Source: a marine bacterium B5-7 (lineage in GTDB: Bacteria; Pseudomonadota; Gammaproteobacteria; Arenicellales; CAJQKF01). From it: a stretch of 64,000 nucleotides of DNA. Below are positions 42,218 to 51,162 of this stretch, in pieces; within the stretch, counting starts at the first letter, position 1; the number at the start of each line of letters is the position of its first letter. The position numbers and the translations under genes are program-made. The stretch spans positions 1 through 64,000 of the forward strand of contig BQJD01000015.1 of the NCBI GenBank assembly GCA_021604525.1, read 5' to 3'. The notes beneath the pieces were generated by a model. That model was not told where the DNA came from, did not search any database, and saw only the letters and a program-made list of their open reading frames with translations.

Positions 42218-43354
42218 ATGCAACATTCATTCAGTCCGGCACAGGCCGAGATGCGTTCCCTGCTTCAGCGGGTGGCGACAGGACCGGAGCTTAGTAAGGA
42301 TCTCGATCGCGCAGAGGCGTGTTCGGGTATGCGGCAGGTGTTGTGTCGCGAGGCCGATCCGGTGCAGGCAGCGATTTACCTGATTGCGCTTCGCATGAAG
42401 CGTGAGACCGACGATGAGAATGCCGGTATTCTGGACGCCCTGCTGTCGTCGGTTACCAAGGCCGATGTCGATGTCGATGAGCTGGTGGAAATTGCCGATC
42501 CCTATGACGGCTTCGTTCGCGGCACGCCGGCATCGTCATTCCTGCCACCGGTGCTGGCTGCACTTGACGTTCCGGCAGCAATAACCGGTGCACGAGTCGT
42601 GGGCCCAAAGTATGGTGTGACCCATTACATGATCCTCAAGGAAGCCGGCATTGATGTACATCGCGATCCCCAGACGGTGGCCGGTCACATCGCCGATCCC
42701 GATATCGGCTGGGGTTATCTCGATCAATCACGCTTTGCCCGTGAACTGCATGGCCTGCTGGATCTCCGCGAGCTTATGGTCAAGCGTACGGTTTTGACGA
42801 CGCTTGAGGTGTTGCTGCATCCGCTGCATGCGCGTCGTACCCACCTGATGACCGGCTATGTGCATAAGCCTTATCCGCCGCGTTACCTGAAGCTGGCGCG
42901 TCAGGCGGGTTATGCCTCGGCGATGATTGTGCGTGGTGTCGAAGGCGGAGTTGTGCCATCCCTGACTCAGCCGTCGAAATTTTTTCGTTTCGTTGCCGAT
43001 GGTGTGGATGAGGAAGTTCGTCTCGACCCTGATGATATTGATATTCGCCAGCATGCGCGAATCACACCCCTACCCGACGATGCCGAGCAACAAGAACCCG
43101 AAGGGCAACCATTTGCGAGTATCAATGCACCTGCGGTAGCACGCGCGGCGGCAGCCGCAGGTCGGGCTGCGTTGGCGGGTGAGGCGGGAAGCTTCCGCGA
43201 CTCACTCGTTCTGGGTGCATCGATCTGTCTCACCCACCTGGATCGCGCAACAAGTTTGATCGAAGCCGCAAGTGTAGTGCGTGGTGTCCTGGACGATGGT
43301 TCTGCCAAGGCACGCTTCGATGCGCTGGCTGCAGTTGGTTCAGATCTCGCGTAG
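42218..43354 (+). CDS. TrpD-like (anthranilate phosphoribosyltransferase-fold) protein, atypical
   Basis: A 378-residue protein of the glycosyltransferase family 3 / TrpD fold: an N-terminal helical domain (AAIYLIALRMKRETDDENAG) then the alpha/beta domain. The PRPP/Mg signature GTGGD and the KHG motif of true TrpD are replaced by RGTPASSFLPPVLAAL and VGPKYGVTHYMILKEAG. Tryptophan synthesis is therefore unlikely, and it resembles YbiB/TrpD2. Its stop lies 15 bp inside the convergent phosphoribulokinase gene. The pairing may reflect a role in ribose phosphate or RuBP metabolism, but this is inference. Confidence 0.82.
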   Translation: MQHSFSPAQAEMRSLLQRVATGPELSKDLDRAEACSGMRQVLCREADPVQAAIYLIALRMKRETDDENAGILDALLSSVTKADVDVDELVEIADPYDGFVRGTPASSFLPPVLAALDVPAAITGARVVGPKYGVTHYMILKEAGIDVHRDPQTVAGHIADPDIGWGYLDQSRFARELHGLLDLRELMVKRTVLTTLEVLLHPLHARRTHLMTGYVHKPYPPRYLKLARQAGYASAMIVRGVEGGVVPSLTQPSKFFRFVADGVDEEVRLDPDDIDIRQHARITPLPDDAEQQEPEGQPFASINAPAVARAAAAAGRAALAGEAGSFRDSLVLGASICLTHLDRATSLIEAASVVRGVLDDGSAKARFDALAAVGSDLA

Positions 43355-44224
43355 TTTACGGCGGCGTTCAATCATCTCGTCGAGAATCGGCGCAAGGATA
43401 ATTTCCATGGCCAGACCCATCTTGCCACCCGGCACCACCATGGTGTTGCGGCGTGATATGAACGAGTCGTGCAACATCGACAAGAGATAGGGAAAGTCGA
43501 TATCGAAAGATTTCGGGTCGCGAAAACGAATGACCACGAAGCTTTCGTCGGGATTCGGAATATCGCGGGCGATAAACGGATTCGATGTATCCACCGTTGG
43601 CACACGCTGAAAGTTGACGTCGGTACGTGAGAACTGTGGGGTGATGTACTTGATATAGTCAGGCATTCGTCCGAGTATGGTCTGGGTCACCTGCTCCGCC
43701 GAGTAGCCGCGATGAGCCGTGTCGCGATGAATCTTTTGAATCCACTCGAGATTGACGATGGGTACGACGCCAATCTTGAGATCAACATGTCGCGCTACAT
43801 TGACTGTGCCGTTGACCACCGCACCATGCAAGCCTTCATAAAACAGGATGTCGGTATTGGCGGGAATGTCCTCCCACGGGGTGAAGGTTCCGGGTTCCTG
43901 GTTGTAATGTTCGGCTTCGCTTTTGTCATGCAGGTAGTAACGGCGTTGGCCTGTACCGTTTTCCCCGTATTGGCGAAAGGTTTCCTCAATCTTGTCGAAG
44001 TGGTTGGCCTCGGCACCGAAATGGCTGAGGTACTCGCCACGCGTTCTCGCCTCCTCCAGTTTCTCCCTCATTTCAATACGATCATAGCGGTGGAAGCTGT
44101 CGCCTTCGATCACGCAGGGAGTCACGCCTTCGCGCAGGAAGATATGTTCGAAGGCAACTTTCACGGATGAGGTTCCCGCCCCGGACGATCCGGTCACCGC
44201 AACTACCGGGTGTTTTGCAGACAT
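43340..44224 (-). CDS. prkB: Phosphoribulokinase
   Basis: A 294-residue proteobacterial-type PRK from the ATG at 44224, which has an AGGAG site. The P-loop is GSSGAGTSS at 12-20; the acidic Asp42 lies in VIEGDSFHRYDR. The family stretch HYNQEPGTFTPWEDIP and the C-terminal FISRRNTMVVPGGKMGLAME are present. It phosphorylates ribulose 5-phosphate to ribulose 1,5-bisphosphate in the Calvin cycle. A CbbR-type regulator is divergent. No RuBisCO or other cbb gene lies in the window. Confidence 0.93.
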   Translation of the reverse strand: MSAKHPVVAVTGSSGAGTSSVKVAFEHIFLREGVTPCVIEGDSFHRYDRIEMREKLEEARTRGEYLSHFGAEANHFDKIEETFRQYGENGTGQRRYYLHDKSEAEHYNQEPGTFTPWEDIPANTDILFYEGLHGAVVNGTVNVARHVDLKIGVVPIVNLEWIQKIHRDTAHRGYSAEQVTQTILGRMPDYIKYITPQFSRTDVNFQRVPTVDTSNPFIARDIPNPDESFVVIRFRDPKSFDIDFPYLLSMLHDSFISRRNTMVVPGGKMGLAMEIILAPILDEMIERRRKLREI

Positions 44225-44507
44225 GGATATCTCCTCGCAATAAATTATCGAATGCGTTTCATGACCGTAGATCAACCGGCTCGGGCTTATTGAAGTCTCC
44301 CGGCGTGGATGTGCACAGCAGCCGATCCGCGGTAAAAATCCCTGACAAATTCATGGTTAAAGGCGACTATACGTGAGCGCAAACCATAAGCGAAAGTTAG
44401 AGATATTTATTTTATGTATAAGTATCTATATATTTTGATGCCTCTATCGACATTCAATGGCGGCGGTCGCCAGCATGGCACACGATTCGCTGTCAGGAGA
44501 TGAAACG
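44225..44507. promoter_or_regulatory. Divergent prk/cbbR control region
   Basis: 283 bp without a gene between two divergent starts. The half nearer cbbR is very AT-rich (around 44400-44445, with TATGTATA and TATCTATATA), a likely promoter and LysR-type site (T-N11-A class). The cbbR ribosome site CAGGAG lies at 44494-44499. Confidence 0.5.
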
Positions 44508-45431
44508 ATGCATTTCACGGTCCGGCAACTACAGGTCTTCGAGGCGGTTGCCCGCCATTTAAGCTTCACCAGGGCGGCGGAGGAATTACATTTGACGCAG
44601 CCGGCAGTATCCATGCAAATCAAGCAGCTCGAATCATCTGTCGATTTGCCTTTATTCGAACAGGTTGGCAAGAAAATCTATCTCACCGAGCCGGGCTGCG
44701 TGCTGCTGTCCCATGCACGTTCGGTAATCGAGTGTCTCAATAGAGCGCGCAACGAGCTTAACGACATGCGTGGGACGGATCGTGGTGTATTGCGTATCGG
44801 CGTGGTGTCGACAGTCAACTATTTCGCCGCCAGGCTGTTGGCTGAATTTAACCGTCGTTACAACGATGTGGACATTACCCTGGATGTTACAAACCGTCGC
44901 GAGATACTGCAAAAACTCGAGCGTAACGAACCCGATATTGTATTAATGGGCGAGCCACCCGCAGAGATCGATCTCGTTTCCAGACCGTTTAAAATTAATC
45001 CGCTGGTGTTGATTGCTGCTCCCGGCCATCCCCTGGCCAGGCGAAAACGCGTTAATCCGAAAGATTTGACCGGCAAGACATTTGTCGTTCGCGAAACAGG
45101 TTCCGGAACGCGAAATGCCATGGAACGTAGTTTCAAGGATGCTGGAATCGTGCCTGGCCGTACCATGGAAATGACCGGCAACGAGACCATCAAGCAGGCA
45201 GTGGAGGCTGGCATCGGTCTCGCTGTGGTGTCACGCCACACAATCGAACTTGAACTCGATGCAGGAAGGCTGGTTGAGCTGAATGCGACCGGTTTTCCAA
45301 TCAATCGGAAATGGTACATCGTCCACCGGGTCGGTAAGCGTCTGTCGCCAACAGCAAAGGAATTTCTCGACTTTGTGCTATCTCATGGTGATCTGGATCA
45401 AATCAGTCACGATAATCCAATAAAAGCCTGA
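44508..45431 (+). CDS. cbbR: LysR-family regulator, CbbR-like
   Basis: A 307-residue LysR regulator from the ATG at 44508. The DNA-binding region is QLQVFEAVARHLSFTRAAEE with LHLTQPAVSMQIKQLE; the effector domain contains VVRETGSGTRNAMERSF and ETIKQAVEAGIGLAVVSRHT, typical of CbbR. CbbR controls Calvin-cycle genes in response to metabolites such as NADPH or RuBP. It is divergent from prkB, which it probably activates. The gap after it contains the 14-bp palindrome TTGATTCGAATCAA (45439-45452), of unknown role. Confidence 0.85.
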   Translation: MHFTVRQLQVFEAVARHLSFTRAAEELHLTQPAVSMQIKQLESSVDLPLFEQVGKKIYLTEPGCVLLSHARSVIECLNRARNELNDMRGTDRGVLRIGVVSTVNYFAARLLAEFNRRYNDVDITLDVTNRREILQKLERNEPDIVLMGEPPAEIDLVSRPFKINPLVLIAAPGHPLARRKRVNPKDLTGKTFVVRETGSGTRNAMERSFKDAGIVPGRTMEMTGNETIKQAVEAGIGLAVVSRHTIELELDAGRLVELNATGFPINRKWYIVHRVGKRLSPTAKEFLDFVLSHGDLDQISHDNPIKA

Positions 45432-45560
45432 AAAATCGTTGATTCGAATCAAATCGTTCATTGCCTATAAGCAATTCTCTCGCTGATAGTTTTAAAGTGT
45501 GGACCTGATCATGTGGTATTTTAACGACCGGTCCAATTCAACAATCGAGCGGGGGTTACC

Positions 45561-46853
45561 ATGTTGAAGTCCAAACTTGTCTTGAGTACAGTCGCGGCAC
45601 TTATCGCCAGCAATCCGGTGTGGGCTACGAACGGATTATTTTCGGAAGGGTTCGGCGCCAATTCGGGCGCAATGGCTGGAGGCGGTGCAGCACTCGGCCT
45701 CGATACCATGGTCGCGGCGACCAATCCTGCGGGGTTGGTCAATATCGGTAAACGCAGTGATATCGGTCTTGTTTATTTCTCGCCACGTCGTGAATACACT
45801 GTTTCCGGCGCCTTCAGTCCAACATTTCCGCCATTCCCCGGGGATACTGTGGAAAGCGGTTCGGAATCATTTTTTATCCCCAACTTCGGCTGGAATCGAC
45901 CCATCGATGACCAGTCTGCATTTGCCATTACCGTATATGGTAATGGCGGAATGAATACCGACTACTCCGCATTCGACACCATCTTGCCAACCCCGGCCGG
46001 GCCGCGGCCGGTGGGTACATTCGGTGGTGGCGATGCCGGTGTCGATTACAATCAGCTTTTCTTTAACTTGAGTTATGCGCGACGAGTTGCTGAAAGTGTG
46101 TCTCTCGGCGTGGGCGGCATCGTTAACTATTCATGGTTTAACATGAAAGGCATTTCCGGATTTGCACCGTTCTCGGTCGATTCTGCCAATCTTTCAAATA
46201 ATGGGAAAGATGATGACTTTGGCTTAGGCGGAATTGTCTCGGCACAGGCCGATTTGGGCGATCAGTTTTCAGCGTCGTTGTCCTATCAAAGCAAAATCTC
46301 AAACACCTTCGACAAGTATGCCGGGTTATTTCCAGGCGGTGGCGAGCTCGATATACCGGCACGCGTCAATCTCGGCTTCGCCTACAAGGCGAAGTCTGGA
46401 TCGGCAGTGACGTTTGATATCGAGCAGATTTATTATGAAGACGTCGATGCCATCGGCAATTCATCATCCAACCTGTTTGCTTGTGCGGGCGGCGATCCCA
46501 GTCAGTGCCTCGGTGGCAGCAACGGTGCCGGATTCGGCTGGAATGACATGACAGTCTACAAGCTCGGATTTCAGTGGAAATCTTCCAATGACATGACCTG
46601 GCGATTTGGCGTGAGTCATGGCGATCAACCGATCGATCCGCAGGATGTCACACTTAATATTCTTGCGCCCGGTGTGATCGAAGATCACATCACGGCCGGT
46701 TTCAGCCGCGTGCTTGACGGTGGCCGCGAATTCTCCTTGGCGTTGATGTATGCACCCGAGGAGTGCGTGTCCGGTCCATCACAGTTTGTTCCCGGGCAAT
46801 CAGTGGAAATCTGTATGCATCAGCTTGCTCTCAAGGGGCAATATAGCTGGTAG
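45561..46853 (+). CDS. FadL/TodX-family outer-membrane channel
   Basis: A 430-residue protein with a signal peptide ending NPVWA. The mature N-terminal plug begins TNGLFSEGFGANSGAMAGGG with the FadL signature (ALGLDTMVAATNPAGL). The rest is amphipathic beta strands ending in the aromatic QYSW. OmpP1/FadL proteins import hydrophobic compounds through a lateral opening. It stands alone. The ligand is unknown; two Cys pairs (FACAGGDPSQC; EECVSG... EIC) may form disulfides in loops. Confidence 0.9.
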   Translation: MLKSKLVLSTVAALIASNPVWATNGLFSEGFGANSGAMAGGGAALGLDTMVAATNPAGLVNIGKRSDIGLVYFSPRREYTVSGAFSPTFPPFPGDTVESGSESFFIPNFGWNRPIDDQSAFAITVYGNGGMNTDYSAFDTILPTPAGPRPVGTFGGGDAGVDYNQLFFNLSYARRVAESVSLGVGGIVNYSWFNMKGISGFAPFSVDSANLSNNGKDDDFGLGGIVSAQADLGDQFSASLSYQSKISNTFDKYAGLFPGGGELDIPARVNLGFAYKAKSGSAVTFDIEQIYYEDVDAIGNSSSNLFACAGGDPSQCLGGSNGAGFGWNDMTVYKLGFQWKSSNDMTWRFGVSHGDQPIDPQDVTLNILAPGVIEDHITAGFSRVLDGGREFSLALMYAPEECVSGPSQFVPGQSVEICMHQLALKGQYSW

Positions 46854-47035
46854 TATTTTTATCCACATCGCCTTAAGCGTATTCAATAGGCGAGGGTGAC
46901 TTGGTTAGCGTGGTCAAAATGATCCGTGGCGGCTGTCACTTGTACCTGACATCGTGGAACAACTTGCCCGGGCAATCTCAATGCCCTACATAAGAAAGAA
47001 GGTATAAAAATAAAGTTTTGCGCGTCGCGCGCCCA

Positions 47036-47063
47036 GTTTGTATAAAATGGTTTGTATAAAATG
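47036..47063 (+). repeat. Tandem 14-bp repeat in the pilT-like promoter
   Basis: GTTTGTATAAAATG occurs twice without a gap (47036-47049, 47050-47063). Each copy contains a TATAAA -10-like hexamer, so the repeat may give two overlapping promoters. It lies about 70 bp before the start of the ATPase gene in a region free of other genes (46854-47132). Confidence 0.6.
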
Positions 47064-47132
47064 ATAGAAATATAAAAATTGGGCTATTCGATATGGATGT
47101 GAGAGTCGCCCTCCTGACGGTAATTGGCACAC

Positions 47133-48344
47133 ATGTTTGGAAAATCGCAGTCGCTCACCGGATCGCCCAATAACACCATTACCCGCGATGCACGTAACGC
47201 GTCGACGACCACAACGAACGATGACACGCAATCAGCACTGTCGCGAGAGGACATCAATCATGATCGCTTGAGGTTCGTCGAAAACCTGGTTCGGATTGCA
47301 GTCGACAAGGGCGGATCGGATATTCACCTGCGCGTGGGTTGCGCTCCGGTTATCCGAATCGATGGCGATCTGGTGCCAATCGAATCGTCCAGTACCATTA
47401 GTGTTGGCGAGATGGAAGGCATCGTTAGTGTCATGCTGCGCGAAAATGAGCGCAGGATGCTGGATGAAAACCGTCAGATAGACACATCACTGGGTCTGGC
47501 ATCTATTGGGCGGATTCGTATCAACGTATTCTTCCAGCGTGGCACCATGGCGGTTGCCATTCGCATTATCAAAACCAGTATTCCGACGCCGGAAGAGCTC
47601 GGTTTGCCGGAGGTTGTTTATAAGCTCGCCCGATTGCGCAGTGGCCTGGTGTTGTCCACCGGGGCCACCGGTAGCGGCAAATCCACCACCCTTGCTTCAC
47701 TTCTCAATGAGATAAACAAGCGATATCCGAAGCACATTATTACGATTGAAGACCCGATCGAATTTTTATTTCGGGATGTAAAATCGATCGTCGCGCAGCG
47801 TGAAATCGGCATTGATGCAGTCACGTTTTCAGATGCCATGGCGGCAGCCTTGCGGGAAGATCCGGACGTTATCATGTTGTCGGACATGCGTGATTACCAG
47901 TCGATGGAATTTGCCATGAACGCCGCCGAGACCGGACATCTTGTGCTCGGTACCCTGCATGCGCCGACCGCGCCCGATGCCATTAATCGAATTGTCGGCT
48001 CATTTCCTGCCGAGGCGCAAAACACCATTCGCACCAAGCTGTCGCAAAACCTCAAGGCGGTGCTGGGACAGCGTCTACTGCCCCTTAAGGACAGCAGTGG
48101 GCGGGTACTCGCCTCCGAGGTCATGATTGTGACGCCACGAATTCAGGAGCTCATACTTGATCCCGAAAAAGTCGGTGAGATCGCTGATTTGATGAGAAAG
48201 AGTAAATCGGTGGACGGTGTGGTGTCATTCGATCACAACATTTTCGAGCTGTATTGTAATCAGCGAATCAGCGAAGAAGTGGCTATACGATATTCCACCA
48301 GCCCCAATGACATGGGCCTGAAGGTACGCGGCTTCGCAAACTGA
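47133..48344 (+). CDS. PilT/PilU-family type IV pilus ATPase with altered Walker B
   Basis: A 403-residue protein from the ATG at 47133, preceded by an in-frame TTG. The N-terminal 45 residues are Ser/Thr/Asn-rich and probably disordered. The secretion-ATPase core includes GGSDIHLRVG, Walker A GATGSGKS (177-184), and the His box GHLVLGTLHA. The Walker B region reads IMLSDMRD where PilT/PilU have VGEMRD, so Gly becomes Ser and the catalytic Glu becomes Asp251. Activity may be lowered or absent. The gene is not in a pil cluster; pilMNOPQ lies 11 kb away. Confidence 0.85.
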   Translation: MFGKSQSLTGSPNNTITRDARNASTTTTNDDTQSALSREDINHDRLRFVENLVRIAVDKGGSDIHLRVGCAPVIRIDGDLVPIESSSTISVGEMEGIVSVMLRENERRMLDENRQIDTSLGLASIGRIRINVFFQRGTMAVAIRIIKTSIPTPEELGLPEVVYKLARLRSGLVLSTGATGSGKSTTLASLLNEINKRYPKHIITIEDPIEFLFRDVKSIVAQREIGIDAVTFSDAMAAALREDPDVIMLSDMRDYQSMEFAMNAAETGHLVLGTLHAPTAPDAINRIVGSFPAEAQNTIRTKLSQNLKAVLGQRLLPLKDSSGRVLASEVMIVTPRIQELILDPEKVGEIADLMRKSKSVDGVVSFDHNIFELYCNQRISEEVAIRYSTSPNDMGLKVRGFAN

Positions 48345-48609
48345 CCGGTTGTAATTCGACAAATTGGTTGAATTATCGGACCGCCCCTTACCGGAGAGGG
48401 TGGAAAACCTTCGAGATGGTAGGCTTTCAAACACCAGCAGAACGTCATAAACTCATCCTATGCAGCAAATGAAGCGATTGCTCGTCGTTACCGTTTGGTT
48501 GTCATTTGCCACGTATCAATAAAATCTACTCATCACCAACCACGATAGAAGGTAAGCGCCACGCCGGTTACTGTGTTCAGCGTTAGAGGTATCTCAAGGT
48601 TTTCCCGTT

Positions 48610-49521
48610 ATGGCTGATAGACGATTACAGGTTTTCTCAACGGTTGCGCGATTGCTCAGCTTCACCAAAGCGGCAGAATCTCTCCACATGACGCAGCCGG
48701 CGGTCACGTTCCAGATCCGCCAGCTTGAGGATTATTTTAATACCCGGTTGTTCGATCGCACCCACAATCGTATCAGCCTGACCCATGCCGGTGAGCTGGT
48801 TAAGACCTACGCCGAACAAATCATATCGCTGTACAGCGAAATGGATAACGAGGTGCGCAAACTGACCGGTGACGTACTTGGGCCACTGGTTCTCGGTGCC
48901 AGCACAACCATCGGCGATTACATGGTGCCGGCATTGCTTGGTCAGTACCAGGTAAAATTTCCCGAAGTCTCGGTGCGCCTTAACATCGCCAACACCCTTG
49001 GCATTATCCACATGGTGGAAAATAACGAGATTGATATCGGTATCGTCGAGGGGCCGGTCAGTAATCGTAATCTGGTAACCCGGGTGTGCTGGAATGACGA
49101 ACTGGTGGCCGTCGCGGCGCCCGATCATCCATTGGCCGTAAATGATGTGGTCGATATTACCGAGATTTTCAAACATCCGTTTATCTCACGGGAAGAAGGC
49201 TCCGGTACTCGCGAGGTGATCGAGGATTACATGGCAGAGCACCATGTTGATCCCGGCGATGTGCATTCGGTTATGGAGTTCGGCGGGCCGGAATCCATCA
49301 AAAGCGCGGTGTCCGTAGGTCTTGGAGTGTCCATTTTGTCCGTCGCCACGCTGGAGAAGGAACTGGCGCTCGGCACATTAAAGGCCATGAGCCTGTCGAC
49401 ACCCTTGATGCGGCCATTCACCATTGTTTATCAGCGGCAGAAATTTCGGCTGCGGGCAATGGAAGAATTCCTCGAATTCATTGAGGCGCATTGCGAGCAG
49501 AAAAAAGCCAGGGCCAAATAG
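48610..49521 (+). CDS. LysR-family transcriptional regulator (YeiE/CysB-like group)
   Basis: A 303-residue LysR protein. The DNA-binding region is RRLQVFSTVARLLSFTKAAE with LHMTQPAVTFQIRQLE; the effector domain includes GPLVLGASTTIGDYMVPALL and FISREEGSGTREVIEDYM. It resembles the group that includes YeiE and sulfur-related regulators. Its stop overlaps the GTG start of the next small gene (TAGTG). The gap before it (48345-48609) shows no gene or terminator. Confidence 0.88.
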   Translation: MADRRLQVFSTVARLLSFTKAAESLHMTQPAVTFQIRQLEDYFNTRLFDRTHNRISLTHAGELVKTYAEQIISLYSEMDNEVRKLTGDVLGPLVLGASTTIGDYMVPALLGQYQVKFPEVSVRLNIANTLGIIHMVENNEIDIGIVEGPVSNRNLVTRVCWNDELVAVAAPDHPLAVNDVVDITEIFKHPFISREEGSGTREVIEDYMAEHHVDPGDVHSVMEFGGPESIKSAVSVGLGVSILSVATLEKELALGTLKAMSLSTPLMRPFTIVYQRQKFRLRAMEEFLEFIEAHCEQKKARAK

Positions 49522-49889
49522 TGGGCGACCACCGTGAGCAGCTATTACTGGCTCGGTTCAACGCGCTGCCCGACGCGGACAAGGACACCCTGCTCGATTT
49601 CCTGGCATTCCTCTACGATCGATCGGGCGGTGATAAATATCCGGCTGCGATAGTCCAACCGCTTGACATCGAACGGCCGGAATCCGAGACCGTGGTTGCA
49701 GCGATGCGTCGTTTGACAAAGACGTACTCGATGCTGGATATCGATACGTTATTCAAGCAGGCCGGCGTGTTGATGTCAGAGCACCTGATTGGCCAACGGC
49801 CGGCGGTGCAGGTCATCGATGATCTGGAGACCCTGTTTCGGCAACGCTACCAGGAAATGGCGGGTAGCGCTGACGATTCAATTCAATGA
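49521..49889 (+). CDS. Conserved small protein of unknown function
   Basis: A 122-residue protein from a GTG at 49521 that overlaps the LysR stop by one base. It is mostly alpha-helical: LLARFNALPDADKDTLLDFL then AFLYDRSG, ESETVVAAMRRLTKTYSMLD and a C-terminal RQRYQEM helix. No cysteine, signal or membrane segment is present. I do not recognise the family. Coupling to the LysR gene and proximity to rppH are the only functional hints. A TTG at 49491 inside the LysR gene is an alternative start. Confidence 0.7.
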   Translation: MGDHREQLLLARFNALPDADKDTLLDFLAFLYDRSGGDKYPAAIVQPLDIERPESETVVAAMRRLTKTYSMLDIDTLFKQAGVLMSEHLIGQRPAVQVIDDLETLFRQRYQEMAGSADDSIQ

Positions 49890-50020
49890 CATGCCTTGCT
49901 AGCGGCCGAATATCTCCCCGCCCGTTTTCCACAATGAACATCGTCCGATGTTGCCCGATTGCGAAATCCGGACGAACGTGGAAGAATATCACGACAAATT
50001 TACAGTTTCTTTTCAATATC

Positions 50021-50533
50021 ATGCAACGCTTCACCGTATCCACAAAGCTGGACTCTGAAGGGTATCGCGCGAATGTCGCGATCGTGATCTGCAATGATTT
50101 GGGAAAAGTGCTCTGGGCGCGACGTACGCGACGCGACGGCTGGCAGTTTCCCCAGGGCGGTGTGGAGCGCGACGAGACAGTCGAAGACGCTGCTTTTCGG
50201 GAGTTATATGAAGAGGTCGGGCTTTCCCGCGAGCATGTTCGGCTGGTTGGTCGGACTCAATCCTGGCTCAAGTACGACGTTCCACGATTTCATCTTGCAC
50301 CTCGACGCAATGCCTTTCGTGGTCAGAAACAGCTATGGTTTCTATTCGAGCTGGTGGGCGAAGATTCAGATGTTCGGTTGGACTGCGTTTCACGTCCCGA
50401 ATTCGATCGCTGGCGCTGGGTAGACTACTGGGACCCGGTTGACCGGATTGTCGAGTTCAAGCGCAATGTCTACCAGCGCGCACTGGAAGAGCTTGCACCG
50501 CTGATGTCGCAGTTCACCGGAGTGACGCGATAG
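50021..50533 (+). CDS. rppH: RNA pyrophosphohydrolase
   Basis: A 170-residue Nudix hydrolase with an intact Nudix box from Gly46 to Leu68 (GGVERDETVEDAAFRELYEE plus VGL). The typical RppH start is GYRANVAIVICN; after the box come KQLWFLFEL and the closing FKRNVYQRAL. It converts 5'-triphosphate RNA to monophosphate, opening mRNA to RNase E decay. A 9-residue N-terminal extension before the usual start is unusual but short. An open frame upstream to 49886 is not needed. Confidence 0.93.
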   Translation: MQRFTVSTKLDSEGYRANVAIVICNDLGKVLWARRTRRDGWQFPQGGVERDETVEDAAFRELYEEVGLSREHVRLVGRTQSWLKYDVPRFHLAPRRNAFRGQKQLWFLFELVGEDSDVRLDCVSRPEFDRWRWVDYWDPVDRIVEFKRNVYQRALEELAPLMSQFTGVTR

Positions 50534-50537
50534 TCTT

Positions 50538-51131
50538 TTAGTCTTGTTTCGGATTGTCTTCGCGGGCGAAGACAATCATCTGGTAAACCGTTCCTGATTT
50601 ATACACGATACCCAGGCCACGAGTGGTATAGCGCTGCTGATTATCGACGATCTCGTCAGGCTGGCCGTAAATCAGATGCACCTGATATTCCGGCATACCG
50701 TAAGCAACACCTTCCGGTGTTGAAAATCCGTTACGACCCTGTACGCCGATTTCCTCAACCGTTTTGTCGCCGGTAACCTGTATATAGGTATCGGTATCCG
50801 ACTTGTAAACCAGCGTTGTGCGACGTTTAATAATACCGCTGCGATCATGACGATACGGCTCACCCCATAATTGTGGCACGCTGGCGATGGGCGCGCCGAT
50901 TCGAACCTTGTCGAGGCCGACCCCGGGAACGATATTGACCACCCGGTCGAGGTAACGCAAAACGGCCTCGCGGGTACTGGTATTTGTTGTCTCGGCGGTG
51001 AGTCCCGGTTCACTGATGGTGATGGCCAGCAGCATGATCGCGACTGCAGCAGGTAAGCGACGACTCACCGGGCGCATCCGTTTTAGTATCTGATTCAGCC
51101 ATGATCGACGGGTAAGCCGAAGCCATGGCAT
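50538..51131 (-). CDS. Exported protein with two internal repeats, unknown function
   Basis: A 197-residue protein from the ATG at 51131, with an N-terminal Arg-rich segment and hydrophobic signal (LPAAVAIMLLAITISEPGL). The mature part has two related units: VRIGAPIASVPQLWGEPYR and VAYGMPEYQVHLIYGQPDEI. These resemble SmpA/BamE-like GxP strand-loop repeats, but no firm family can be given. An ATG at 51161 would overlap the rfaE2 stop and is also possible. It is convergent with rppH and lies just downstream of rfaE2. Confidence 0.7.
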   Translation of the reverse strand: MPWLRLTRRSWLNQILKRMRPVSRRLPAAVAIMLLAITISEPGLTAETTNTSTREAVLRYLDRVVNIVPGVGLDKVRIGAPIASVPQLWGEPYRHDRSGIIKRRTTLVYKSDTDTYIQVTGDKTVEEIGVQGRNGFSTPEGVAYGMPEYQVHLIYGQPDEIVDNQQRYTTRGLGIVYKSGTVYQMIVFAREDNPKQD

Positions 51132-51162
51132 GGTGATGATTTGAAATCTTCGGCGTTGCATT

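Noticed and set aside
47010-47035. GCGCGTCGCGCGC-type self-complementary run as a terminator
   Set aside because: No T-run and the stem is short; more likely part of a promoter region.
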